DNA from: Trichopria drosophilae
Lineage: Eukaryota; Arthropoda; Insecta; Hymenoptera; Diapriidae
Assembly: GCA_030407085.1 (NCBI GenBank)
Contig: CM059582.1
Span: 206,180,001 to 206,244,000 of the forward strand
Length of the DNA stretch: 64,000 nt
Reading direction: 5' to 3'
Positions within the stretch are counted from its first letter, which is position 1, and the number at the start of each line of letters is the position of its first letter. Shown piece by piece: positions 1 through 12,300 of the stretch. Under the pieces are notes generated by a model. The model searched no databases. It was not told the DNA's origin and saw only the letters and a program-made list of their open reading frames with translations. The translations under genes and the position numbers were made by a program.

Positions 1-288
1 TTTTAAAAAATTATGATTTTGTCTAATATTTGGTATTTAGGGGTTTTTATGTCGCTGATTACGAACCCAAATATAAAAAAAAAAAACGAAAAAAGAAAAC
101 AAAACCCCTATATACCAAATATTAGCTAAATTCATTATCTTTCAAATTTTTGGTCGGCCATATTGGATCCGCCATTTTGAATTTTGAAAATCTGACACCG
201 GATTCATAAGCAGCGACCTCAAAGACTCAAGTATACAAAATTTCAAAAAAATTCCGTGGCTGGAAAAATTCGTGACTGAAAGGGTTAA
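1..288. mobile_element. Right arm of a TTAA-flanked palindromic element (partial)
   Basis: The stretch ends in AAAGGGTTAA, the terminus seen at the right end of the complete foldback elements at 12609-13049 and 25581-27048. It carries the same internal motif (GCCATTTTGAATTTT near 171-186, then a 'GATTCATAAGCAGCGACC' phrase). The left arm lies outside the window. Assignment to the family is by internal similarity. Confidence 0.5.
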
Positions 289-339
289 TACTCCAAATTT
301 CAATTTTACGGGTTGTTAAAATTACTTCTGAAAGGGTTT

Positions 340-472
340 GACAGAGAGAGAGAAAGAGAGGGGGAGGGAGATTGAAAATTTATTTGTTAGTGTCCTGGCC
401 ACTACGAACCGGGGACATAACTCAAGAGAGAGAGAGAGAGAGGGAGAGGAAGAAAGAGAGAGAGAAAGAGAG
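340..472. repeat. GA-rich low-complexity tract
   Basis: Two blocks of (GA)n/(GAAA)n, at about 341-372 and 425-472, separated by some 50 bases of ordinary sequence. The reading frame through it (rich in E and R) is a product of the repeat, not a gene. Confidence 0.8.
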
Positions 473-1831
473 TTCTTACTTATCTCTGTGAACCTAAATC
501 AAAACGGAACACATCCCACTTTGCCCCAAAATAGAATTTTTTTAAACACGTCGTAAAAAAACATCCTCAACCCCAAATGAAATAAATAAAAAACGAAAAT
601 AGAGTGTAAGAGAAGAGTATTCAATCGTCCAATTCAGATTTTAATTGCGCTTAATTTATTGATTCTCACTAATCGATTGAAAATATGTCTGAATTTACAA
701 ATTGACTTCGACTTCCTAGGTCATGTTCGAACGGTTGGTAAATACTGAATGGAAACTGAAATATGTTTCAAAATTTGTATTACGATAACTCTTTTGTAAA
801 TAAACAATGCAAACAAATACATAGGAAATGTTCGAATACAGCGAAACGCCAAAATTCCGCTTTGCCTTTACTACTAGCTTTATATCAGAGTCCCTGCTTA
901 TTTCTTTGCTTATCGTATATATTTATACAACAATCTCCCTTAAATCTCAAGCCTTCTGTAACATTCGTAACATTTCGATTGTTAGTGAAGGGGTCAAACA
1001 TCGAAGGCTTCGGTAAAGCACTTGCAACAATATAATTAAACATAAATTACACTAATTAAATATGACTGAAATAGAAATTTCATACTTCTTACTTGGTCTC
1101 TGTAATGTTTTTTGCCAAAATATCTGGGGAGAGTCTGGATTACTACCCAGTTATCCAGAATACCAGTTGGAGACTGAATGAAATCAAATGTGATAACAAC
1201 AAATGTGAGAACGACAAAAGTGAAAACACATGTTGGAACGGTAAACGATAAAAGGAAACGGAAAAGCAACAATAATGCAAGGGAAGGGTGAAAGGGAGAT
1301 CGATCGAATCAATGGATCAAAGCAAAAAGGAAAAACTGAAAACGTTTAGAAAAAAGAAAACAACAAAAAAATCATTAGAAAAAAAGGAAAATACTCCTGA
1401 CAAAAACCTCATGATTGGTGGATGAAATATTTTTCTTACGTGGGCAGTGTTACAAACCAATAGACTTCTTTCCAGGTCCAAAAATTGTCGGGTGGCAAAG
1501 GAGTTGGGTGAAAGAAAACGCTCGGAATTTAAAAAATCTGTATTTTCTAACAATTTGACAAGTACAATTTTTCTCGCGATTGAAAGGGCGTCGTATTTCG
1601 AAAAACCGGCGCGATCACCTTTAACGGGCAAGTGCGATTCTTCTGAACGGGATAGATCCCCAAAATCTCTTTCTTGATCTGGATGATTCTGGAGATTTTT
1701 TAACTTGTCACACTCACTTTGGCTACTTGTCCCTTCTTTAGGCCCTTATACATGTTCCATTTCTTACTTTTCGCTTATCGCGTGATTGCTGCCGTTTTTA
1801 TACAACTTTGTATTAATTTTTCTGTACACAG

Positions 1832-1996
1832 AGCAAGCAGTACTGGTTGGGTCCAAATTACACAAAGGAAGGCGTAGCTGGGAACGATATCACCCGTACG
1901 AACGTGCCAGACATTCGTGTTGCCTACCGTTACGAAACTCTCATGGATGAGCTCTCCAATATCTTCAAGGTCGTCGAGAAGCCTGAAGTTTTCTAG
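1832..1996 (+). CDS. Terminal coding exon of an unidentified gene
   Basis: A pyrimidine-rich tract and a TGTACACAG acceptor precede an open 54-codon exon that begins [10 protein letters not shown] and ends [10 protein letters not shown] before TAG. The length of 165 nt is exact if entered in phase 0. The base composition is more GC-rich and codon-like than the surroundings, and a 3' UTR with an AATAAA signal at 2811-2816 follows. No upstream exon is evident in the 1.8 kb available, so the rest of the gene lies left of the window. I do not recognise the family. The exon looks soluble, with no membrane segment or zinc motif. Confidence 0.6.
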   Translation, partial: SKQYWLGPNYTKEGVAGNDITRTNVPDIRVAYRYETLMDELSNIFKVVEKPEVF

Positions 1997-2830
1997 CTAT
2001 TATCTACGCACCTCATCTCGTTTACCAAAGTGGATGACGTTGCGATCTAACTAACGATTTTTTTATCCGATATCCACAGATGGGGACGCTGGTACCAAAC
2101 GATGCATTCGAAAAGCAAGAAAAGGATGTCCGAAGTCTCTCGTTCATGTGTCGCTGTTGAACATCAAGATGCCCTCCGTGGACTCGCTTCTCCTTGCAGG
2201 GACGAACAAAGGTCAACCGGCTCAGTTACCGATCAAACACATTACGAAAAAAAAAATTTACTTTAGCATTTGTGACACGAATAGATTCTTTAAATTTGAG
2301 AGTTTAATCGACAATCAACGAAATCTCTCTTAGCGATGATCCATTTTGAAGTAGCTTTTTAAAATAGTCGAATCTGATCGACATTCAATAGATCAGTTTA
2401 TAATTACTTTAAGAACCGACGATACTACGCTACTTAATTACATCGTGGACAGATAGAAAGTGTAGATCGCCAGTACTTTTAAATTTCTCGATATCCAACG
2501 TGATTCATATTTAACCTTTATTTTGTTACATTTTTGTACGTTTGTACCGTCGTAGAGTATGACGTTCCATTGCTCACTAGAATATTAACCGATACCACTG
2601 GACTTTGAATTTTAACGATTGCCAAAGTGCAGTTGACTTGTCGAAATCATCGGCGCTCTATAAAACGCGAATCCTTGTGATTTGTAAGAAATGTATGGAT
2701 TGTATAAATTGTATTCTATTGAAGAAAGTGTCTTATTGTTGAAATTGTGTTCTTTCTTTCCTAACCTTTCCAAAAAATCGTTTCATTCGACGATAAATCA
2801 CACACAATGAAATAAAATCTTTAATAAATA
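1997..2830 (+). other. Probable 3' UTR with poly(A) signal
   Basis: Non-coding sequence between the TAG at 1994-1996 and the AATAAA at 2811-2816. A second AATAAA lies just downstream at about 2822-2828. The extent is inferred from the signal only. Confidence 0.45.
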
Positions 2831-2934
2831 ATCTTTAATTTGCATTTTGTTACAGTTTTTAAAATATAAAATAGTTTGTATGAGTTAAAACATTCTATTG
2901 CACTTTGCGTAAAATGTGGCCAAGTGGGTGCACA

Positions 2935-3084
2935 TTTTTGGGCACCGCTAAAAATGCCGAAAAGAAAAAATGCCGAAAACTCTAGGGATAATGCACACGT
3001 ATATTTTCTTCAATTTCCCTAGTTTTCGGGATTTTTCCATTCGGCATTTTTTCTTTTCGACATTTTTACCGGTGCCCAAATTTT
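2935..3084. repeat. 150-bp inverted repeat (small MITE-like hairpin)
   Basis: TTTGGGCACCGCTAAAAATG at the left is matched on the other strand by CATTTTTACCGGTGCCCAAA at the right. The arms of about 55 bp continue through AATGCCGAAAA and CTAGGGA towards a short loop. No target duplication can be fixed. Confidence 0.6.
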
Positions 3085-3316
3085 TCTAATATTTGGTATA
3101 CGTCCCTGATACTTCACATTCGCAACATTCTTAGAATTTAACTCTTCGTTGCAATATGGCATAGTACTAACTAGCAATGACTGGTATAGATCCGATAGAT
3201 CTACTTGCGCATGACTATATTATTACAACACCTAAATTATTTACAAATTTTAAGTTATTTTTTTTTTTTGTTTTACATGAGGTAATCCTCGTGTCAAAAT
3301 TTGCTAATTAATGTAA

Positions 3317-6300
3317 TTAATCGACTTTTTTCCTAGACTGCAGCATTTGTATACTTTGTCGAACTTTCTTAATAGCTTCTGTGAATATCAATGTACCAAC
3401 AAATACTAAAATAGTACCGAACCAATGGTATGTTGTGAATTGGTTCTGGAAGTAGACGATCGATATCAAAAGCGACACAAACTTCCGCAAGGTAGTTACC
3501 AAAGTCACCGTCAACGATGCACATTCGGTTGTCAAAACGAACACTCCGCTAATGCACATGTATCTGTGATTATGGGTTAAGGATGAAATACATTTTTCAT
3601 AAATATTTGTCAAAAATTGATATTGTAAATTTGTTTAATACTATGAAATAAAAAGGATACTGTGTTATAACATTGCCTATCAGGTACAAAACCATTCTTG
3701 GAACATAACAGCCGAATATAGGAACTTGGATCACTGGAGAATTAACAGCAACTAACCAATGGGTCCACAAGTCTTTCGACAGTAACACGAAAAATGGAAG
3801 TGGTAGCAAATGCTAAAAATATTTAGTTATTTAAAGTTACATTAAAACAAAAGAAAGCTTTAATACAATAGAACCCCGCTGGATCGGCACCGCGCTGGAT
3901 TGTCGGGATTCAGCCCCGCTGGATTAGCACTTCTCGGATTCCTTTACCCCCACTACGCCGCTCGCCGCCTTAGAGCCGTCTGCTGTCTATTCCCGGGGCG
4001 TGTCTGTGATTGGTCATGAACGTCACGTGATTACGGCATAGAGGGGAAGCGATAGTACAGCGGGGTTTGCGGGGAAGACTCGGAACCGGCCATGCCAATC
4101 CAGCGGGGTTTTACTGTAATTACAAGTTTTATTAACTTACTGTATAGAATAAAGCTTCTCTTGCACATCTTCCATAACGACCGAAAAGGATCTCTTGATA
4201 TATACCCATTCCAGCAGAAATAAATAATGTTACAGTTAATATCGTTAGACCGATAGACCACCAGAAGAAATCTTCCCATGGTGTTGTCGGTACACTATCT
4301 GCTGTAACCGGTACAGTAGACTTTACGTCCTGTCCGCTTACGAAAGTACATATCACGATTCCAAGAGTTATCATTAATACAGACACATATTTACTAAGTG
4401 TATAACTTTTCTTTAAAATAATGATGCCCATAACCATATTCGAGATCAGAGAACCCTGAAAAAATTATGACTTTCAGCCAAAATATTGATTTATTTCGGT
4501 TAATATTTAAATATTAATAATTTACCGCTCTAAATATCATATGAAGAGGCATCGGGATATTGAAATTGAAGGCATAATTATTCAGCACACTCGTGGCAAA
4601 AAACATTGTAACTAAAACCATGTAATCTTTTAAACCGATGTTTGGAGTCACTGTTCCACATTTTGACGTAAATAAAAATCCTTCGATTGCTATAAAAATA
4701 AACTGGCTGAAAGTAAAGAGGTTACCGCCACCAGGATCCTCCCTATGAAATTAAATACATTTAATTAAGGTAACGAAAATCTTCTTGATACCGATAGTGT
4801 GTAAATATTTAAACTTGTGAAATTGAATTACAGTAGATACCTGTTAAAATAAATATACATAAAACTATAATTTTGTATTTCGATAATTCCAGGATTGCAA
4901 TCGGATTCTTGATATCTGAATTAATTACCGTTTACTGTACAAGTTTAATTTATTGTTTTTTGTGAGTAAATACATACATAAAAATAACACAAATATTGAC
5001 AAAATCACATCTAATATCTAGGTTTTGGAAATAACTTGCTTACAATAACGATATTGAATCATTAATAATTTACTTTTTATACAATTAATTAAATTGTTGA
5101 AAAATGCAACGAGGATGTCTCGACTGTTTTTCAATTAAATAAATTAGATACCCAGCGAACGAAAATGGATTAAATGGCATTAAAAATTTGCAGTCTTTTT
5201 GAATCCCTTTCGGCACTCTGCGAAACCAATTGGTGTTGAAAATTAAAAGACTGAATCCCATCTAATCCCTTCGAATTCTAAAATGAAAATTCTATCCCAT
5301 TCTATCCCTTTAAAACTGTATGTTATTTTATTAATTTATTTAACCCTTTAACGCCGGGAAGGACACTTTTTCTCAAGTATGTTCAACTTTAATTGTCTCT
5401 ACTACTATGGATGTTAAAAAAATCGCAAGTTCCATTTCTTACGTATTTGGGTTCGCTGTTTCAAAATCTGCCAATAAAATTGCAAAAAAATTAATTTTCA
5501 AAAAGTTGTGGCCATTTTTCTGAAAAAAAAAATGAGAATTTTTGACAATTTTGTTTAAAAAATGACTTTTTTTTCATGCGGCAAGTAACCAGAATACTGT
5601 TTCACTCCAAAATATCGCGTCCGCAGTGTCTAAGCTTCAAAATGGTGAAACGTACTTTTGAAAAATTTAAGATAGCAGATCCAAAATGACGACGAAAGAA
5701 TTTTTGTTCACAAATAGTAGCATTCAGTGTCCCTTTCATTAACAGAAAAATTTCTTTTTAATGACACTGTGTATCCAAATATATTTTGGGTCACCGATCA
5801 CGAATCTGAACTCACATTTTAAAAATTCAAAATGACGCAGCCACTATGGCGGACGATATTTTCAAAATTGTTCGGACTATTTGGGTTTTTGTGGTATCTG
5901 AACACGAATTTGAAGTCCGATTTCAAAAATTCAAAATGGCGGATTCAATTCGGCGGACGATATTTTCAAAATTGGTCGTGATCGGCGACTCAAAAAATAT
6001 TTAGATACACAGTATTATTAAAAAGAAATTTTTTTTTTAATAACACGGGCACATAATACTACTATTTGTGAAAAAAAATTTTCCGTCGCCATTTTGGATC
6101 CGCCATCTCGAAATTTTCAAAAGCACGTTTCACCATTTTGAAACTTAGACATTGTTCTGGTTACATGCCATATGAAAAAAGAGTCATTTTTGAAACAAAA
6201 TGGTCAAAAATTCTAATTTTTTTTTTCAGAAAAATGACCACAACTTTTTGAAAATACATTTTTTTTTCAATTTTATTGGCAGATTCTGAAAGAGCTATCC

Positions 6301-9300
6301 CAAATACGTAAGAAATGGATCTTTAGTTTTTTTTTAACATCCATAGAGTAGCATCGACAGAAGTGGGCCACACTTTGGTTTCCATGCTGCAGGATGTTCA
6401 AAAGTTAATATTTTTGAAAACTAATGGGTCTATTTGTAGAGAGATGTATTAGCTAACTTATGGCAAAGACATATTTTATTATACATATAGGACATAAACA
6501 GTCCTATATTTTTTTCTTTCGGACAAAAAATAAAATGCGCTTTTTCTTTTACTCTTATTTAAGAGTCTTCGGATGAAAGTGGAAAAGATTGGCGTTCAAA
6601 CGATAGGATACAAATGGATAGAATTGCACATTTCAGTTTCGGATGATACAGTGGATTAGATTGGATATGATCTGTATACGATTAGTGGACAGAAACGGAT
6701 AAGACAGTCTTCAGATGAAAGTGGAAAGAATGTGTATCCGTTAGGTCAGATGAAAATGGATGAACTTAGTGGTTTTTATAGATTCTTACAAAGTTGGATT
6801 AAGTTGTAATACTTTTTACGGATATTTTCGGATAAATATGAGTGGGCCACACTTTGGTTTCCATGCTGCAGGATGTTCAAAAGTTAATAATTTTGAAAAC
6901 TAATGGGTCTATTTGTAGAGAGATGTATTAGCTAACTTATGGCAAAGACATATTTTAAATTTTTTAATGTTAACATATTGTTTTACATTGTTAATTAAAA
7001 AAAGAGAAATTTGCGATTTCACGATTTTGCAGACAGAAGTGGGCCACCAAAGTTTTAAATCTAAAACAAGTAACAGGATCAAGCACTATGATTTTTTATG
7101 TTAAATAATTAATTTTTGTAATAAATCGTATTGTAAAAAACATTTTTCATGTGTAATACTGTTTGTTATTTTGCCTCAATAACAATTTATAGTACAAAGC
7201 AATTTGTCGTAGTCGATGGGTTCATAGCCAGTCGGTTTCAGTTTTTTTGGTGGTATGATCGCTAAAGCGTTCAAATTAATTCATCGAATCACTTGATTAA
7301 TTCATATAAAAACACTAAATGTCGAAACAGAACTTTAATGATGTGGCCCACTTCTGTCTGCAAAGAATGGCCCACTTCTATCCACAAGCATAATTTGACG
7401 CGAAATAATGTGTCGAGAATGCCACACAACAATATGCTAAAATCTCTTTAAATTTTTTAATGTTATGTCTAATATTATAATAAAAACTACTAACACGATT
7501 GAATTCAATTATTAACTTATGCAAATCATAATAACTGTAACAATAAGAAAAAAAGAAAAAGTATATGTTTTTGGCGCTAATTGCTCGTAAACACAAATGT
7601 ACGTCTGCACGCTTCAGTGACCTACTGAAAACTGAGCTATTGTTGATAAAGGAAAAACAAAATATTCAGTTGGCGGTTAAGTCACTCGCGAAAACAAAAA
7701 TTGCGGGTGGCCCTCTTCTCACGGTGGCCCACTTCTATCCATGCTACTCTAGTAGTAGAGAATATTAACGTTGAAAATACTTGAAAAAAACGGTCCTTCC
7801 CGGCATTAAAGGGTTAACAGGCGAAAGAACACCCATACATAATACAAAATTAATCAATTAGGTAACACTATCTTATCAACATAATTTTAAATATTCAAAG
7901 AAAGTCCTAACTATAAAATCTATAAATGTTGATTCCTATGAAAAATTTTGAATCTAATATAAATCTAATATAGCCCTTAACAACAAAGATAAAGGTATAC
8001 AAAAATAATGCTACCATAAATATAGCATAAAGAGAATATAACAATTATTAATTAATAATTATACAAGAAACTCCTGTATCACTCGATAGTGTATTCCAAT
8101 AATTCTATGCATGCTCGAAATGATATCACGGCAAAATAACACAGCGACCAAATAATTATTGAACAGAATAATACATGTCAAAATAATTATGAGAAAATAA
8201 CAAAGTGAAAAATTAATCACATTAAAAGAGAATGGAATGGAACGCAATGTTCGCAGCTTAGGTTTACTTCCGTTCAAATCGACAATAAGAAGACTTACTT
8301 CAGCCTTCGTTTAAAATTTTTTTTTTCTGTTTAATTAGCTTTAGTCTTTTTGGCTTTTGTAATCCATATTTTCGTTATTTTTGTTATTTTTATAAATTGT
8401 ACAGATTTAGTTCCACGAGACACATTGTTGTAAAAGGCACATCTGTGCCGTTGATCTCAATAAATAAATAAATAAAACAATAAAAACAAAATAATATAAA
8501 TAAGTCTAATTTGTATTTTAAATTTGTACAATTAAATTTTAATACATTTTGCTACGTTGCACGCGATAATGCCGAGGTGCTTGGCAATTCGGCAGATGTT
8601 TGTGCATCTGCTTTTTTAATACAGTGAGGGATTATTTTAGTTGTATTTTCACTTGTTTTAGTCGTTCTCTTTTTTATTTTATTAACTATCTGTTCGACCT
8701 GAACATTTGCGTGATCTGGTCCTTGATTATGATCTGTAACTTTTCTAAGTGTTCCTGATGAAATATTTTGCGTATAAATTCGGAGTTATGAGATGTTTAT
8801 TATTTAGATATTGTGTATAAGTATGTATTTACCATTTTTATCGGCGCTTGTTATTTTGGCTTGCGCTGTGCATTTTTTATGTGTGTAATATTGTTGACAT
8901 CTCAAAGTAATATGTGATGTTGTTCTTAAATGATTAAACAGATAATTTTTATATAACAATAATGGCTTTCCTTTTTGGCTTTGTGATTGCATACGAAACA
9001 CATCGAAGGTATATAATTTCACAATATTTATATAATATTTGTATCACGATGAATGTTATAATGTAAGACTGTTAAGAATTGTAAATTGATTCATTATCCA
9101 ATACTATATTACAATAATTCTTTTTACTCGATTATTTTGTCGTGAATTTTTGTAGCGCTTATGACATTGCCATGAAGAATGTTTCTTGTGATAATCAAAT
9201 CATTGAATATATCCAGCGAACAGATAGTTGGCAAATTTAATTCATGAGAGACCTGTGAGAAATCATGATATAAGTAGGACATTTAATCTTATGCAATGTC

Positions 9301-12300
9301 ATACTTAGTGAATGGTGACCAAACTGTTGAACCGTACATTAAACTAGGACATACTATAATTTTGTAGACATTTGTAATTGTCTTCCAATCAGCAAAGGAC
9401 CCGGTGGTTCTAATAAAGAACTCAAGTGTCCTATAAGCTCTATTCACCAATGCTTTTAATTTATCGCCAAAAGTTAGAATTAAGTATAATTAGTAAATTT
9501 CTCGACTGTATGTTTTAAAATTTTCAGTAATTAGTAGCAGTTTAGTTCAGTCACCATAATAATTAAGAATTTTTATTCACGTTTCATTCTTTATACCAAA
9601 GTCAGAAATCATCAGTAAGGGAAAACGTAGGTATATACCCTTATACGTGATTAAGAAAAGATGTTAAAATTTATTAATTAGGCTGTAAGAAAACGTAGAA
9701 TAAATGGATACAAATATCGTATTGTCCAAATTATTTTGAACGATTTAAAATCGTCAAAATAACATTGATCTAACGTCCATTACAGTGGCTCTCCCCTTAT
9801 TTTAACTTTTTGAGTCAAGGAAGATGGCGGGCGGCTTCTTTCCTTATTTTACCGCTTCCCCTCATCCTCCCTACTGGCAGTATGAGAGACTAAAAACAGA
9901 GAGAGGAGATATACAGTAGTCCACCCCTTAAGTTCTACTTTTCAGCTATTAAGATGGCGGCTTCTTCCCTTAAGTTTAACTTTCCCCTAACCTCCACTAC
10001 CAGTTTTTTGTGCTCCTTTTCCCGTCACGCGCATACGCATATTTTCAAGCGGCATTAAAACGTCAGGTGGTGGGAGAGGCCGTGAGGGGTAAAATAAAAC
10101 ATATGGGAAGAAAATTTTAAAACTTAAGGGAAGTAAATTTAAAGGGAGGACTACTGTAGTGGGGTCCTCCTTCAAATAGCAGTCCGCACTCTTTTGAACA
10201 TTTTCAAATGGCAAATGGTGGGGGAACTCACGAGGGGAAGAAGTTAACATAAGGGACGAAGAAAAGTTAAAATAAAGGACGCAGTTAAAATAAGGGGAGG
10301 GCCACTGTATGTATAAGAAAAATAAACGATTTTACTTGCGTAATGTAAACAAAGGTAAACAATGTTAACTTTACGATACACTGATCGTATATTTAAAAGA
10401 TGTAAAAAATGTGAGTTCTTATGTTTTGATTTTAGATATCGATTTATGCCATCAACAATCATAACTTTTTAAGAACTCTTTAGAAGTAAATAAAATAATC
10501 GGTTCAATAAGATGAATCTTTGTGTTATTTACCTTTGGAGACCTTCAAAATAAATATAATTAGTAAATTTCTCGACTGTATGTTTTAAAATTTTCAGTAA
10601 TTAGTAGCAGTTTAGTTCGGTCACCATAATAATTAAGAATTTTTATTCACGTTTCATTCTTTATGCCTTTGTTTACTTTCGCAAGTAAAATCGTTTATTT
10701 TTCTTATACATAATGGATGTTAGATCAATGTTATTTTTACGATTTTAAATTTGATTTACGCACGATATAATCAATTCATGAATTTAAAAACCCCTGTTTA
10801 GTGTATAAGGTTATGCCCTAGTCCTGTAACCCTCAAGAAATTGCTAATTTATTCTCCCTTCGGCCAGTAAGTTATGCACATCGTATTCACTTTCTGAGAT
10901 ACACTATAAATCGAGCAGATTTTGTTTCTCTATGATAAATAGAATTACCCGTCTGCCTGAGGAAATAAGATCTGCTTGATCTTTATCACAATTTATAATT
11001 AGAAGTAAGATTTATACGAATATTTAATTATTTATTTATTTAGTACGGGCGTAAATGCCAAAAATACAATAGAATTACAATAGATTCGAGGTTGCGTAGG
11101 GAACAAAAGTAAAAATATAAAAAAATACAATACAACAAAAGATTAGTTTTTTGCAAATTGCTTTAAACGTGGCTAGAGTCATTTCTTCTCGCAAGTTAAA
11201 GAGCAGGGCATTCCATACTCTGCGTAGCCTATTAGATAAAGCAAAAAATACAACATTTGATTTACTATGCGGCTCAAGTATCCTGCTTACAAAAACTGAT
11301 AGAAATGGATTGGATTGCAAGTCAATCCGCTTGCGTCCTGTTTTCTAAACGTATTATTTTAATCATTCTTTATCCGAATATTGGATAGAGAAACAATACA
11401 TTTACATCCAACTGATTTACGAAAAGTTCCAATCCGGTTCCATCCGCAAATGATGGGTATGCCAAATTAATACTTATTTATCCGAAATCTACCATGTTTA
11501 TTATGTTCCATCCGTTTCATTTTTATCCAATTCTTTTCTTTAGTTCCTTCAGAAATTACGAAGAATTTATGGAGTTATAGAAGTTGGGTGGTCAAAGATT
11601 TTTATGTTTAATGTTTATTTTAAAATGACCTCAAGAAGACGAAGGCTCTTGAATTTTACGTTTACACTCATATTATTCAGGGGACATTTGCGAGGAATAT
11701 TCCTCTAATCCTCCTGCGTATAATAATAAGAAATAAAAAAGTAAATAAGAAATGCAAAATTTCGCTCATTTTTACGAATGAAACCACATTATATTGGCGG
11801 ATTTGTCTAGTAAACAGCCCTATATTTTTTTCTTTCGGACAAAAAATAAAATGCGCTTTTTCTTTTACTCTTATTTAAGAGTCTTCGGATGAAAGTGGAA
11901 AGGATTGGTGTTCAAACGATAGGATACAAATGGATAGAATTGCACATTTCAGTTTCGGATGATACAGTGGATTAGATTGGATATGATCTGTATACGATTA
12001 GTGGACAGAAACGGATAAGACAGTCTTCAGATAAAAGTGGAAAGAATGTGTATCCGTTAGGTCGGATGAAAATGGATGAACTTAGTGGTTTTTATAGATT
12101 CTTACAAAGTTGGATTAAGTTGTAATACTTTTTACGGATATTTTCGGATAAATATGAGTGTATTGGATAAAAACGGATTAAAAATGGATAGAAATAATTG
12201 AATTTCGGATAACATTTCTATCCATATGCGTCCATTCCTATCCGTTTTTTAAAGCAGGGTAAGGGATGCGTATTTCTCACGTTTCTCAAAATCTGTCTAT

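Larger units (their letters stand above)
5340..7817. mobile_element. TTAA-flanked foldback element, 2.5 kb
   Basis: TTAA at 5340-5343 is followed by CCCTTTAACGCCGGGAAGGA. The right end reads TCCTTCCCGGCATTAAAGGG followed by TTAA at 7814-7817. The arms pair over several hundred bases (for example around 5410-5720 against about 6080-6350). The interior carries AAAATGGCGGATTC-type motifs. TTAA duplication and a CCC start suggest a piggyBac-like non-autonomous element. No transposase is visible. Confidence 0.7.

Noticed and set aside
338..556. 72-codon frame rich in Arg and Glu
   Set aside because: Produced by the (GA)n tract; no splice or homology support.
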